Shown: positions 14,239-21,703, counted from the stretch's first letter. The stretch is 38,914 nucleotides of DNA from Bacillota bacterium (GCA_017394515.1 JAFPXY010000039.1:1-38914), one strand, 5' to 3'. Program-made: numbers and translations. Notes: a model not told the origin generated them from the sequence alone.

Positions 14239-16119
14239 ATGGAAAAAACTAAGTCAGGCTTAAAGACAAAAATACTATTGATCGCAATCATCGTGGTCTT
14301 TGTCATATACTGCGTCATCGGAAACATCATAGTCAGCGCTGCACTGGTTCCGGACTTCATGAGGAAGCTGGAGGCCTTCGACAGAGTCACGGAGCAGAGC
14401 TACTCGGAGATGGTCCAGACCGATGAGATCACTGAAAATACCAAGGCAGCTCGAGAGGAAGTCAAGGCCTTTCTTGAGAAGTCTGATGGTTTCAAGGTGA
14501 AGACCGAGTCTGCCGACGGCTATGAGCTCATAGCTTCCGTCTTCAAGCAGAAGAAGCCTAAGGGCAAGCCCTGGGTCATCATGCTCCACGGCTACACAGG
14601 CTGGAAGGAGGAAATGTACCACTATGCCGCCAGGTATTACGATCGCGGGTTCAACGTGCTTTGCCCGGATCTGAGATGTCAGGGAGAGTCCGACGGTGAC
14701 TTTATCGGCATGGGCTGGACGGATAGAGAAGACGTGCTGCTTTGGATCTCCAAGATCCTTGAATCCTATCCTAAGGCTAAGATCGTCCTTCACGGAGAGT
14801 CCATGGGGGCTTCCTGTGCTCTGATGCTGAGCGGATCTGATGTTCCCCAAAATGTAAAATACGTGATCTCCGACTGTGCCCTGGAGGATTCCATGGCCAT
14901 GTTTAAGAAGCAGCTTAAGGACTGGTTCAGCCTGCCTGACCTGGGTTTCATCGGCTCCGCCAGACTCTGGCTCAAGATAAGAGGAGGCTATGATCTGAAG
15001 GATGCTGCTGCCATAAACGAGGTAGGGAAGAGCAAGGTGCCAACGCTCTTCATCCATGGCGATAAGGATAAGATCGTGCCTGTTAAGGCAGCTTCGGAAC
15101 TCTACGAGGCCTGTGGCGCAGCCGAGAAGGAACTCATGATAGTTGAAGGTGCAGGCCATGCTCAGTCCTGTTATAAAGACCCGGAAGCATATTACGATAA
15201 AATATTCAACTTCATAGAGGCAGCCATACCTAAGGAGGCTCAGGAAAACGCAAAGGAAACTAAGGTCGAGCCGACCGCCAAGAATACATTCAGCCTTGAT
15301 AACATTCCTAAGTATACCGGCACGCCCTTTGTATACATCAATGATAACAAGCCGGAATTCAAGAAGAAAGACATCTGGAAGAGACCCCAGGAAGCTCTGA
15401 GCCAGCTGGATGAACTGGGAAGGTGCGGCGTGGCGCTTAGCTGCATAGGCCGTGAGACCATGCCTGAAGAGGACAGAGACTTCAGGGTAGAATTCAAGCC
15501 CACTGGCTGGGCTTATGGCAGGTATGATTTCATCGAGGGTGAGAACCTCTACAACCGCTGCCACCTCATAGGCTATCAGCTTTCGGGAAATGAGGCTGTA
15601 GAGCGAAACCTCATGACAGGTACGAGATATCTGAACGTAGAGGGGATGCTTCCCTTTGAGAACGCCATAGCCTCCTACGTAAGGATGACGGGCAACCACA
15701 TAATGTATCGGGCGGAGCCTGTCTTCAAGGGCGATGAGCTTTTGGCAAGAGGCGTACACCTGGAAGCCAGGTCCGTTGAGGACAAGGGCAGGGGACTTGC
15801 GTTTAATGTTTTTTGCTATAACGTGCAGCCGGGAGTGAAGATCGATTATGCATCCGGCGAGAACAAACCGGCAAAGAGCAAAAAACTCCTTAAGAAATAT
15901 CAGGCCGGGAAGCTAAATACGGAAATCGTAACGGACAGTATGTCAGACGTTGATCCCGGCAAACTGACCTATGTGCTCAACACTAAGTCCATGAAGTTCC
16001 ATTACGCGGGCTGCAAGAACGCGGAGGAGATGAGCGCGGATAAGAAAAAGACTGAGAAGACCACCAGAAAAGATCTTTTGGAAAGAGGCTATGAACCCTG
16101 CGGTTGGTGCAAGCCATAG
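14239..16119 (+). CDS. Membrane-anchored alpha/beta-hydrolase fused to a DNA/RNA nuclease domain
   Basis: A 626-residue three-part protein. Residues 10-36 are a membrane anchor. Residues 85-330 are an alpha/beta-hydrolase with oxyanion loop LHGYTG (116-121), nucleophile S188 in GESMG, acid D277 in HGDKDKIVP and H307 in GAGHAQ. Residues 350-545 resemble the Endonuclea_NS_2 family (EndA/EssD-like), with FVYINDNKP, YNRCHLIGYQLSG (catalytic H442) and NLMTGTRYLNVEGMLPFEN (N466, E474). The C-terminus holds an Ada-like metal-binding motif: FHYAGC (H588, C592) and CGWC (C621, C624). The reading frame is continuous. The product is probably extracytoplasmic and membrane-tethered. The nuclease plus C-terminal motif is common in Firmicutes; the N-terminal hydrolase is not. 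The substrates are unknown. Confidence 0.85.
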   Translation: MEKTKSGLKTKILLIAIIVVFVIYCVIGNIIVSAALVPDFMRKLEAFDRVTEQSYSEMVQTDEITENTKAAREEVKAFLEKSDGFKVKTESADGYELIASVFKQKKPKGKPWVIMLHGYTGWKEEMYHYAARYYDRGFNVLCPDLRCQGESDGDFIGMGWTDREDVLLWISKILESYPKAKIVLHGESMGASCALMLSGSDVPQNVKYVISDCALEDSMAMFKKQLKDWFSLPDLGFIGSARLWLKIRGGYDLKDAAAINEVGKSKVPTLFIHGDKDKIVPVKAASELYEACGAAEKELMIVEGAGHAQSCYKDPEAYYDKIFNFIEAAIPKEAQENAKETKVEPTAKNTFSLDNIPKYTGTPFVYINDNKPEFKKKDIWKRPQEALSQLDELGRCGVALSCIGRETMPEEDRDFRVEFKPTGWAYGRYDFIEGENLYNRCHLIGYQLSGNEAVERNLMTGTRYLNVEGMLPFENAIASYVRMTGNHIMYRAEPVFKGDELLARGVHLEARSVEDKGRGLAFNVFCYNVQPGVKIDYASGENKPAKSKKLLKKYQAGKLNTEIVTDSMSDVDPGKLTYVLNTKSMKFHYAGCKNAEEMSADKKKTEKTTRKDLLERGYEPCGWCKP

Positions 16120-16131
16120 AAGGTTGACAAA

Positions 16132-16689
16132 ATGAAGAGCAAAAAAGAATTATTCAAAGAGATATATGACGCACTGAACAAGGTTGAAGTGCTGGATCAT
16201 GACTGTGGCAAACTCTGCGGTGCGGCCTGCTGCACTGCCGGCGGAAACTACGGCGATGAGAATATGGGCATCTATCTGATGCCAGGAGAGGAAGAACTTT
16301 TGAGAGATCAGGATTGGCTGACGATCACTGAAAGTGATGCGTCAGAACATGACCTGCCGGAGTCATGGATGGGGAAGGTGTTTTTTGCGAAATGCAAGAC
16401 GCCGCCCATCTGCCCCAGGGACATGAGGCCCATCCAGTGCAGGACCTTTCCGCTGGCACCGCACATCGACGAGGATGACGAGCTACTCATGATCTATAAC
16501 GATCTGGAGCTTCCCTACGAGTGTCCGCTGATCGAGGAGGAGATTCCTCTCGAAGACGATTTCGTAGAGGCTCTGACTGAAGCCTGGATGGCTATGATCG
16601 AAGATCCCTTGATCTACGATCTGGTCAAAATGGACTCGGAAGCCAGGGAAGATTCCTTCGATGAGCTTATGGAGAAACTGGGTTTCTAA
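16132..16689 (+). CDS. YkgJ-like Cys-cluster protein
   Basis: A 185-residue cytoplasmic protein with a conserved cysteine cluster: CGKLCGAACC near the N-terminus (C25, C29, C33, C34), then PPICPRDMRPIQCRTFPLAP and a later CPL. This spacing resembles the YkgJ zinc/iron-chelating family (UPF0153-like), whose function is not established. AGAAGG overlaps the stop of the preceding gene and lies about 9 nt before the ATG, so it is probably co-transcribed with the hydrolase-nuclease. A terminator follows after 8 nt. The family call is moderate; no enzymatic role can be given. Confidence 0.72.
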   Translation: MKSKKELFKEIYDALNKVEVLDHDCGKLCGAACCTAGGNYGDENMGIYLMPGEEELLRDQDWLTITESDASEHDLPESWMGKVFFAKCKTPPICPRDMRPIQCRTFPLAPHIDEDDELLMIYNDLELPYECPLIEEEIPLEDDFVEALTEAWMAMIEDPLIYDLVKMDSEAREDSFDELMEKLGF

Positions 16690-16697
16690 AATAAAAT

Positions 16698-16730
16698 GTG
16701 GCCATCTCAATGTGAGATGGCCACTTCTAA
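16698..16730 (+). terminator. Terminator after the Cys-cluster gene
   Basis: A perfect 12-bp stem (16698-16709 with 16713-16724, core GGCCATCTCA/TGAGATGGCC) has a 3-nt loop and a modest T-rich tail. It shares its core with the terminators at 446, 18173 and 36989. Confidence 0.78.
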
Positions 16731-16925
16731 TTGATTATGCTTTACATTTTACTTTCTTAACAACTGTGGATTTGCCGTATACCTTTTTACCATTTATGTT
16801 AGCAAATTAACCGGATTATACATCACCGCGATAAATAAAGCAACAACTTTTTTTAAATATCTTGAATTTTTTATACAAAACAAAGATGTATAAGGAACAT
16901 CCTGTTTTTTGCAGTGATTAATATC
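16731..16925. other. AT-rich intergenic stretch, no gene seen
   Basis: This is part of the 309-nt gap before the aminotransferase. I find no gene, repeat or convincing RNA structure. The one longer frame here is antisense, overlaps the next gene's start and has no ribosome site or family match. Confidence 0.6.
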
Positions 16926-16954
16926 TTGACTACCGGTTTTAAAATGATTAAAAT
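16926..16954 (+). promoter_or_regulatory. Promoter of the aminotransferase gene
   Basis: TTGACT (16926-16931), a 17-nt spacer and TAAAAT (16949-16954). A 7-bp inverted repeat AAAATCT/AGATTTT (16950-16956 and 16964-16970) covers the -10 and start region and could be an operator. Confidence 0.7.
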
Positions 16955-16998
16955 CTTTATTATAGATTTTCAAAAATACTGAAAGTGAGCGAATAAAA

Positions 16999-18162
16999 AT
17001 GGAACACAAGTATTTAGCCAAACGTTACTGGGCGGATAAGCCCACCGCCATGGGCAAGTCAGACGTGCTTGCCAGAAGCTTCAATGACGTGATAAATCTG
17101 AGCCTGGGAGATCCGGACATGATCACCCCTGAGCTCATCATAGATAAAGCCTTCGCCGACGCTAAGGCAGGGCATACCAAATATACGGACTTTAGAGGCG
17201 AGCCTGAATTCAGACAGGAGATCGCTAAATTCTATAAAGAAGAATACGGCCTGGATATTCCCGATGAAGAGATCTTCGTATCAACCTCAGGCTGCATCGC
17301 CATGTTCCTGGCACTGGAAGCAGTAGTAAATGATGGAGATGAAGTCATCCTCCAGGGACCTTATTTCACACCTTATCCCGGCCAGGTGAGACTGGCCCGC
17401 GGCATCCCTGTGGAGTTCCCTACATACGAAGAAGAGGATTTCCAGATCAACTGCGAGAGACTGGAGGAGTACATCACCGATAAGACCAGAGTTCTTGTCA
17501 TCAACTCACCTAACAATCCGGCAGGATCATGTCTCACTCTGGAGACCATGAAGAACATCGCTGAGATCGCTGAGAAGCACGACCTGATCGTTATCTCCGA
17601 CGAGATCTACACCAAGTTTAGCTTCGAGAATGAATTCATTCCTTTCAGAAGCCTGCCGGGCATGGCAGAGAGAACCATCACCATCAATTCTTTCTCAAAA
17701 AATTTCGTCATGACCGGATGGAGAATCGGAAACATCATCGCTCCTGACTACATCATCAAGGTCATCACCCAGATCAATGAGGGAGTAGCCTTCACAGCAC
17801 CTTCCATCTCACAGAGAGCAGCTCTTCACGCCCTTAGAAACCGCGACATCGTACAGCCGCCCATTACCGAGGAGTTCAAGAAGAGGATGTACTATGCAGC
17901 TGAGAGAATCAACAAGATACCTAACATGCACGTGATCTATCCTCCCAAGGGAAGCTTCTATCTCTTCCCATCCATCAAGGCTACGGGCTTAAGCTCCCAG
18001 GAGGTTGCTGACAAGATCCTCATGGAGGCTCACGTACTGACCCTTCCAGGAAACGCTTTCGGTCAGTGCGGAGAAGGGCACCTGAGACTCTGCTGCACGG
18101 TATCCGTGGAGAAGCTCAAGGAAGCCTTCGACCGCATAGAGAAAATGGATATATTCAAGTAA
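16999..18162 (+). CDS. PLP-dependent aminotransferase, class I/II
   Basis: A fold-type I aminotransferase of 387 residues. The conserved N is in SPNNPAG (about 170-176), the PLP-contacting D201 and Y204 lie in SDEIYTKFSF, and the Schiff-base lysine K234 is in SFSKNFVMTGWRIG. The substrate-carboxylate Arg lies near the C-terminus in HLRLCCTVS. The pattern fits the aspartate/aromatic aminotransferase-like subgroup, but the amino donor and acceptor cannot be told from the sequence. It is a single-gene unit with its own promoter and terminator. A weak AAAGTGAG precedes the ATG. The repeat copy B starts about 20 nt after its terminator. Confidence 0.88.
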   Translation: MEHKYLAKRYWADKPTAMGKSDVLARSFNDVINLSLGDPDMITPELIIDKAFADAKAGHTKYTDFRGEPEFRQEIAKFYKEEYGLDIPDEEIFVSTSGCIAMFLALEAVVNDGDEVILQGPYFTPYPGQVRLARGIPVEFPTYEEEDFQINCERLEEYITDKTRVLVINSPNNPAGSCLTLETMKNIAEIAEKHDLIVISDEIYTKFSFENEFIPFRSLPGMAERTITINSFSKNFVMTGWRIGNIIAPDYIIKVITQINEGVAFTAPSISQRAALHALRNRDIVQPPITEEFKKRMYYAAERINKIPNMHVIYPPKGSFYLFPSIKATGLSSQEVADKILMEAHVLTLPGNAFGQCGEGHLRLCCTVSVEKLKEAFDRIEKMDIFK

Positions 18163-18172
18163 AATAAGCATG

Positions 18173-18200
18173 GAGCCATCTCGTTTGGGATGGCTCTTTT
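18173..18200 (+). terminator. Terminator after the aminotransferase
   Basis: A 10-bp stem with one G-U pair (GAGCCATCTC 18173-18182 with GGGATGGCTC 18187-18196) is followed by TTTT. It is a member of the GCCATC hairpin family. Confidence 0.85.
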
Positions 18201-18219
18201 CGTTGAGGTAGGACGTATT

Positions 18220-18582
18220 TAGGACGAAACACTTTATTTTAGCATTTTCGTCCTACCGCAAAAAATTTGCATAGGACTAAATCCCTGCTTAGGCCATATT
18301 GATCCTATAATATTTTTTGGAAGAAGCTTGTCAAACCTTGAAATTTTCCTTTAAATGCCTCAATTTCTTAAAATTATATCGGTTAGCACTTGATAACACG
18401 GTAATTTTTGTCCAAATTTCAGCATCATACGATCTAAATCGCCTTTTGGTCACAAAAGCTCCAAAAAAAACATAGGATAATTTTACCCATAAAGCCATTT
18501 TCGTCCTACGGCCTATTTGGCCACATAGGACAAATATGTCGAAAGCAGGGTTTTCGTCCTATTTTGCCATGACGCCATTGAC
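18220..18582 (+). repeat. Intergenic hairpin-array repeat, copy B
   Basis: This is the second copy of the element at 56-430, in the same orientation. Its four units are again exactly 36 nt: 18220-18255, 18272-18307, 18473-18508 and 18526-18561, starting 52 and 53 nt apart within pairs. Unit 1 pairs TAGGACGAAA with TTTCGTCCTA perfectly, where copy A pairs TAGGATAAAA with TTTTATCCTA: two base-pair changes, both compensated. The other three units pair less fully. The core keeps GTTAGCACTTGATAAC and the 19-nt AATTTTTGTCCAAATTTCA (18403-18421). TTTTTTGGA then GAAGC follows unit 2 in both copies. A possible extra TAGGACG begins at 18209. No protein frame is shared between the copies. It lies between the aminotransferase terminator and the CoA-transferase promoter. 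Confidence 0.85.
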
Positions 18583-18638
18583 TTTTGCCATTCTGTAGCG
18601 AATGACCCTTTAAATACAAAAAGAAAACAATCCTCGGG

Positions 18639-18666
18639 TTGATAATTATCAAGCATTTGTTAAAAT
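18639..18666 (+). promoter_or_regulatory. CoA-transferase promoter with palindrome over the -35
   Basis: TTGATA (18639-18644), a 16-nt spacer and TAAAAT (18661-18666) with the extended TGT. The -35 is the left half of a perfect 14-bp palindrome TTGATAATTATCAA (18639-18652), a candidate operator. The expected start is near 18673. Confidence 0.65.
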
Positions 18667-18698
18667 GTATTTGGACTTTTATTAAATGGGAGGTTTAC

Positions 18699-20207
18699 AT
18701 GACACCTGAACTGAAAAATCGCATTCGCTCCGAAAGAGGAGAGTCACTTATCGTAAGCGCCAGTGAAGCTGCTAAGCTCATCAAGGACGGCATGGCCGTC
18801 GGCATCAGCGGATTCACCAACGCAGGTTACCCCAAGGCAGTACCTCACGCATTAGCTGAGCTTGCCAAGGCAGGGGAATACAAGGTCAAGATCGACCTTT
18901 ATTCCGGCGCATCCGTTGGACCTGAAGTCGACACCGAACTGGTGGAAGCGGGCATCATCAATAAGAGGATCCCTTATCAGACCAACGCTACTTTAAGAAA
19001 GGCTATCAACAAAGGAGACGTACAGTATATAGACATGCACCTGGGAAGATCACCTGAGTTCGTAAGCCTGGGACATGTGAGAAGACCTGACCTGGCACTG
19101 GTCGAGGCTCTGGGAATCACAGAGGACGGAGATCTGATTCCTACCACATCCGTAGGTAACACTCCTACCTTCGTAAAGTATGCCAAGGAAGTCATCGTTG
19201 AGATCGCCATGGCCAAGCCCATGGAGCTTGAAGGCATGGCAGACGTATACATGACCGAGGAGCCGCCTAAGAGACAGCCCATCCCCATCACACATCCCGG
19301 GGACAGGATCGGTTCACCATATATCAAGTGCGGTTGGGACAAGATCAAGGCCATCGTCATTTCCGACATGAGCGACCTGACCAGACCTCTGGCAGCCATC
19401 TCTGAGGATTCAAAGAAGATCGGCGAGAACATCATCAAGTTCCTTAAGAACGAAGTGGAGCAGGGCAGAATGGGCAAGAGCCTTCTTCCCATCCAGTCCG
19501 GAGTAGGTTCCGTAGCTAACGCAGTGCTTTACGGATTAAGAGACTCCGACTTCGAAGGACTTACCTGCTATACTGAAGTTATTCAGGACTCCATGCTTGA
19601 TCTCGTAAAGTGCGGAAAGGCAGAAGTAGCATCCTGCACAGCTCTGGCACCTTCACCGGAAGCCCAGGTAGCATTCTTTGAGGATATCGACTTCTACAAG
19701 GATCACGTCATCTTCAGACCTGAAGAGATCTCCAACTCCGGAGAAGTTGCTCACAGACTTGGACTCATCGCCATGAACACAGCTCTTGAAGTGGACATCT
19801 ACGGAAACGTTAACTCCACCCACGTACAGGGCAAGAAGATCATGAACGGAATCGGCGGATCCGGAGACTTCTCCAGAAGCGCATCCTTGGTTATCTTCAC
19901 CACATCATCCATCGCCAAGGACGGAGCCATTTCCTCCATCGTTCCCATGTGCCCCCACGTGGACCACACGGAGCATGAGGTCATGGTAATCGTTACTGAG
20001 CAGGGTTATGCAGATCTCAGAGGACTCAGCCCTAAGGAGAGAGCAGAAGCCATCATCGAGAACTGCGCACATCCCGACTACAAGCCCATGTTGAGAGACT
20101 ACTTCGACAGAGCTTGCGCCGAGATGCCTTGCCAGACTCCTCACATCCTGGACGAAGCTTTAAGCTGGCATTCAAGATTCGAGAAGACAGGCACCATGAA
20201 GAAATAA
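18699..20207 (+). CDS. Acetyl-CoA hydrolase/transferase family CoA-transferase (succinyl-CoA:acetate type)
   Basis: A 502-residue class I CoA-transferase of the Cat1/AarC/ScpC group, which moves CoA between succinyl-CoA, acetate, propionyl-CoA or similar acids. The catalytic Glu is E293 in TEVIQDSML, near the position of Glu294 in AarC. GNVNSTHVQGKKIMNGIGGSGDF (about 369-391) carries the conserved oxyanion and CoA-binding loop, and FTNAGYPKAVPHAL (about 39-52) is typical of the N-terminal half. The start is set at the ATG after GGGAGG; a longer frame begins 60 nt upstream but has no ribosome site and overlaps the promoter. With the decarboxylase operon 1.5 kb downstream, propionyl-CoA:succinate exchange is plausible; acetate is an equal candidate. 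Confidence 0.9.
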   Translation: MTPELKNRIRSERGESLIVSASEAAKLIKDGMAVGISGFTNAGYPKAVPHALAELAKAGEYKVKIDLYSGASVGPEVDTELVEAGIINKRIPYQTNATLRKAINKGDVQYIDMHLGRSPEFVSLGHVRRPDLALVEALGITEDGDLIPTTSVGNTPTFVKYAKEVIVEIAMAKPMELEGMADVYMTEEPPKRQPIPITHPGDRIGSPYIKCGWDKIKAIVISDMSDLTRPLAAISEDSKKIGENIIKFLKNEVEQGRMGKSLLPIQSGVGSVANAVLYGLRDSDFEGLTCYTEVIQDSMLDLVKCGKAEVASCTALAPSPEAQVAFFEDIDFYKDHVIFRPEEISNSGEVAHRLGLIAMNTALEVDIYGNVNSTHVQGKKIMNGIGGSGDFSRSASLVIFTTSSIAKDGAISSIVPMCPHVDHTEHEVMVIVTEQGYADLRGLSPKERAEAIIENCAHPDYKPMLRDYFDRACAEMPCQTPHILDEALSWHSRFEKTGTMKK

Positions 20208-20217
20208 AAGCAATCTA

Positions 20218-20250
20218 AAACCCCCGGGCTCATGCTCGGGGGTTTAGCAT
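20218..20250. terminator. Bidirectional terminator between CoA-transferase and spoVG
   Basis: A 12-bp stem with one G-U pair (20218-20229 with 20234-20245, core CCCCCG/CGGGGG) has A-rich and T-rich flanks. It is placed between convergent genes. Confidence 0.88.
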
Positions 20251-20259
20251 TTAAAAGAA

Positions 20260-20529
20260 TTATTCTTCGTTTTCGACGATTTCTCTATTATATGCATCGA
20301 GAACAGCATCTCTTAACCTTGCTCTTACTTCCTGTGTAAGAGGGTGAGCGATGTCTCGGAAGTCTCCTTCACCCATTTTCTTAGAGGGCATTGCGATGAA
20401 CATTCCGTTCTGTCCCTCGATTACTTTAATGTCGTGTACTACAAATTCGCCATCAAAGGTAATAGACGCAACTGCTTTCAGTTTGCTTTCATCTCCAACT
20501 TTTCTAATTCTGATGTCAGTTATGTTCAT
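20260..20529 (-). CDS. spoVG: SpoVG RNA/DNA-binding regulator
   Basis: The 89-residue protein starts MNITDIRIRKV and carries the family core ASITFDGEFVVHDIKVIEG...GMFIAMPSKKMGEGDFRDIAHPLTQEVRARL. SpoVG proteins bind nucleic acid and regulate many genes; in Bacillus they affect sporulation and septation, but they also occur in non-sporulating bacteria. The start is the ATG after AAAGGTGG; a longer frame has no ribosome site. It sits next to purR, as in Bacillus, where yabJ lies between them; no yabJ is present here. A sigma-A-like promoter and a weak SigH-like pattern lie upstream. Confidence 0.96.
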   Translation of the reverse strand: MNITDIRIRKVGDESKLKAVASITFDGEFVVHDIKVIEGQNGMFIAMPSKKMGEGDFRDIAHPLTQEVRARLRDAVLDAYNREIVENEE

Positions 20530-20587
20530 TTTATCCACCTTTCCTGTTGTATTAAAGATTGTAAACAATAATTCCTACAACACCTAT

Positions 20588-20614
20588 ATTATATCCTAAT
20601 GTTAAAACTTGTAC
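20588..20614 (-). promoter_or_regulatory. spoVG promoter
   Basis: On the minus strand a consensus TATAAT (20588-20593) lies about 16-17 nt from TGTACA/TTGTAC. The overlapping AGGATAT and a GAAT 16 nt further (20571-20574) resemble a SigH promoter with 1-2 nt extra spacing. Confidence 0.5.
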
Positions 20615-20680
20615 AATGTTTTTATTTTGGTACAAGAAGCGGATATATTCCTTTTGGTGGATAATTAATCGCAAAAAACA

Positions 20681-21490
20681 TCAAAACAGGTCCGTGTTGG
20701 GGAAAGCCTCTATGATTTTCTTTTCAGAGGAGACCTCGCCTAGGTAGATAAGGGGAGAGAAGTCTGAAACCTTCTTGCGTTCGGGTTCTTTGGCAACGAT
20801 GGCGATGCCTATACCGCATACCGTACAGCCGAATTCTCCCACCATTTCACTGATGCCGGTGACGGATCCGCCGCCTCTCATGAAGTCATCTATGATGAGA
20901 ACTTTGGAGTCGGAGCGGATGGCACGCTTCGACATGGACATCTTCTGAAGTCTGTCGTAGGAGCCGGAGAAGTAGTTGATGCTGACGGTGGATCCCTCGG
21001 AGATCCTGGCTTCTCTTCTGATGACTATGAGAGGCAGGTTCAAGAGATGAGCTACGTTATATGCCAGAGGAATACCCTTAGTCTCAACGGTGGCCACATA
21101 ATTGGCCCCGCAGTTCCTGAATTTCCTTGCGAAAACCCTTGAGAGCCTGGTCACGATGCTGGGATCGTAGAAGATGTCAGAGGTGTAGACGAAGTTACCT
21201 CCAAGGAGCCTTGAAGGATTCTTGAGCCTGTCGCAGAACTCCTGCTGAAGAGAAAGAACTTCCTCATCGGATATAGCCGGTACGAATCTGACGCCTCCCT
21301 TGGCTCCGGCGATGGTCTCAAGGTAACCGGTACCTGTATATTGAAGAGAAGCGGATGCTGTTTGGATGTCTTCGGATATGCTGGATTTAGCACAGTCAAA
21401 AAGGTCGCAAAAGTATTGCAGGCTGTAGGCCTTGGAAGGAGTCTCAGAAAGTATCCTGATCAAAGCTCCGATACGTTCCGTACGTTTCAT
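20681..21490 (-). CDS. purR: Purine operon repressor PurR
   Basis: A Gram-positive type PurR of 269 residues: an N-terminal winged helix (RIGALIRILSETPSKAYSLQYFCDLFDCAKSSISEDI) and a phosphoribosyltransferase-like effector domain with the PRPP-binding loop VLIIDDFMRGGGSVTG (about 198-213). PRPP binding relieves repression of purine genes in this family. AGGAGGA precedes the ATG. A PurBox-like site lies in its own leader, so it probably represses itself. No purine synthesis genes are present in the window, but prs, which makes PRPP, lies about 6 kb away. Confidence 0.95.
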   Translation of the reverse strand: MKRTERIGALIRILSETPSKAYSLQYFCDLFDCAKSSISEDIQTASASLQYTGTGYLETIAGAKGGVRFVPAISDEEVLSLQQEFCDRLKNPSRLLGGNFVYTSDIFYDPSIVTRLSRVFARKFRNCGANYVATVETKGIPLAYNVAHLLNLPLIVIRREARISEGSTVSINYFSGSYDRLQKMSMSKRAIRSDSKVLIIDDFMRGGGSVTGISEMVGEFGCTVCGIGIAIVAKEPERKKVSDFSPLIYLGEVSSEKKIIEAFPNTDLF

Positions 21491-21505
21491 GTGTTTTTCC
21501 TCCTA

Positions 21506-21518
21506 ATTGTTCGGATTA
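21506..21518 (-). promoter_or_regulatory. PurBox-like operator in the purR leader
   Basis: On the minus strand TAATCCGAACAAT matches the PurBox AWWWCCGAACWWT at 12 of 13 positions. It lies 6-18 nt past the predicted transcript start and just before the ribosome site. I did not find a clear second, inverted box. Confidence 0.7.
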
Positions 21519-21530
21519 TTTGCTATATTC

Positions 21531-21559
21531 ATCATAGCCAAAAGATCAGATTTTGTCAA
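21531..21559 (-). promoter_or_regulatory. purR promoter
   Basis: Consensus TTGACA (21554-21559 on the minus strand), a 17-nt spacer and TATGAT (21531-21536). This is one of the best sigma-A promoters in the window. Confidence 0.85.
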
Positions 21560-21652
21560 TACGGGGTATTTTCAAAAAATTAGGCTAGGAGGGTATTTTT
21601 ATTCATTAAAGAAAAAATAACTTTATTTTTGCGATACATAAGTCAATTATTG

Positions 21653-21661
21653 TGATATAAT
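21653..21661 (+). promoter_or_regulatory. Extended -10 promoter of the decarboxylase operon
   Basis: TGATATAAT is an extended -10 with a consensus hexamer at 21656-21661. The -35 position (GATACA) is weak. The same TGATATAAT string recurs before murC and after mfd. Confidence 0.7.
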
Positions 21662-21703
21662 ACATTTGTATAACTGTACTCTAAAGCATAAGGAGTTTGA
21701 AAA

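Noticed and set aside
14275-15759. A 494-codon open frame on the minus strand
   Set aside because: It is fully antisense to the hydrolase-nuclease gene, whose frame carries clear catalytic motifs. The antisense translation shows no family pattern and no ribosome site.
18639-18666. A Rex or Fur binding site at the CoA-transferase promoter
   Set aside because: The palindrome TTGATAATTATCAA differs from Rex (TTGTGAAnnnnTTCACAA-like) and is too short for a standard Fur box.
18639-18698. An N-terminal extension of the CoA-transferase by 20 codons
   Set aside because: It would start within the promoter palindrome and has no ribosome site. The ATG at 18699 has GGGAGG at the right distance.
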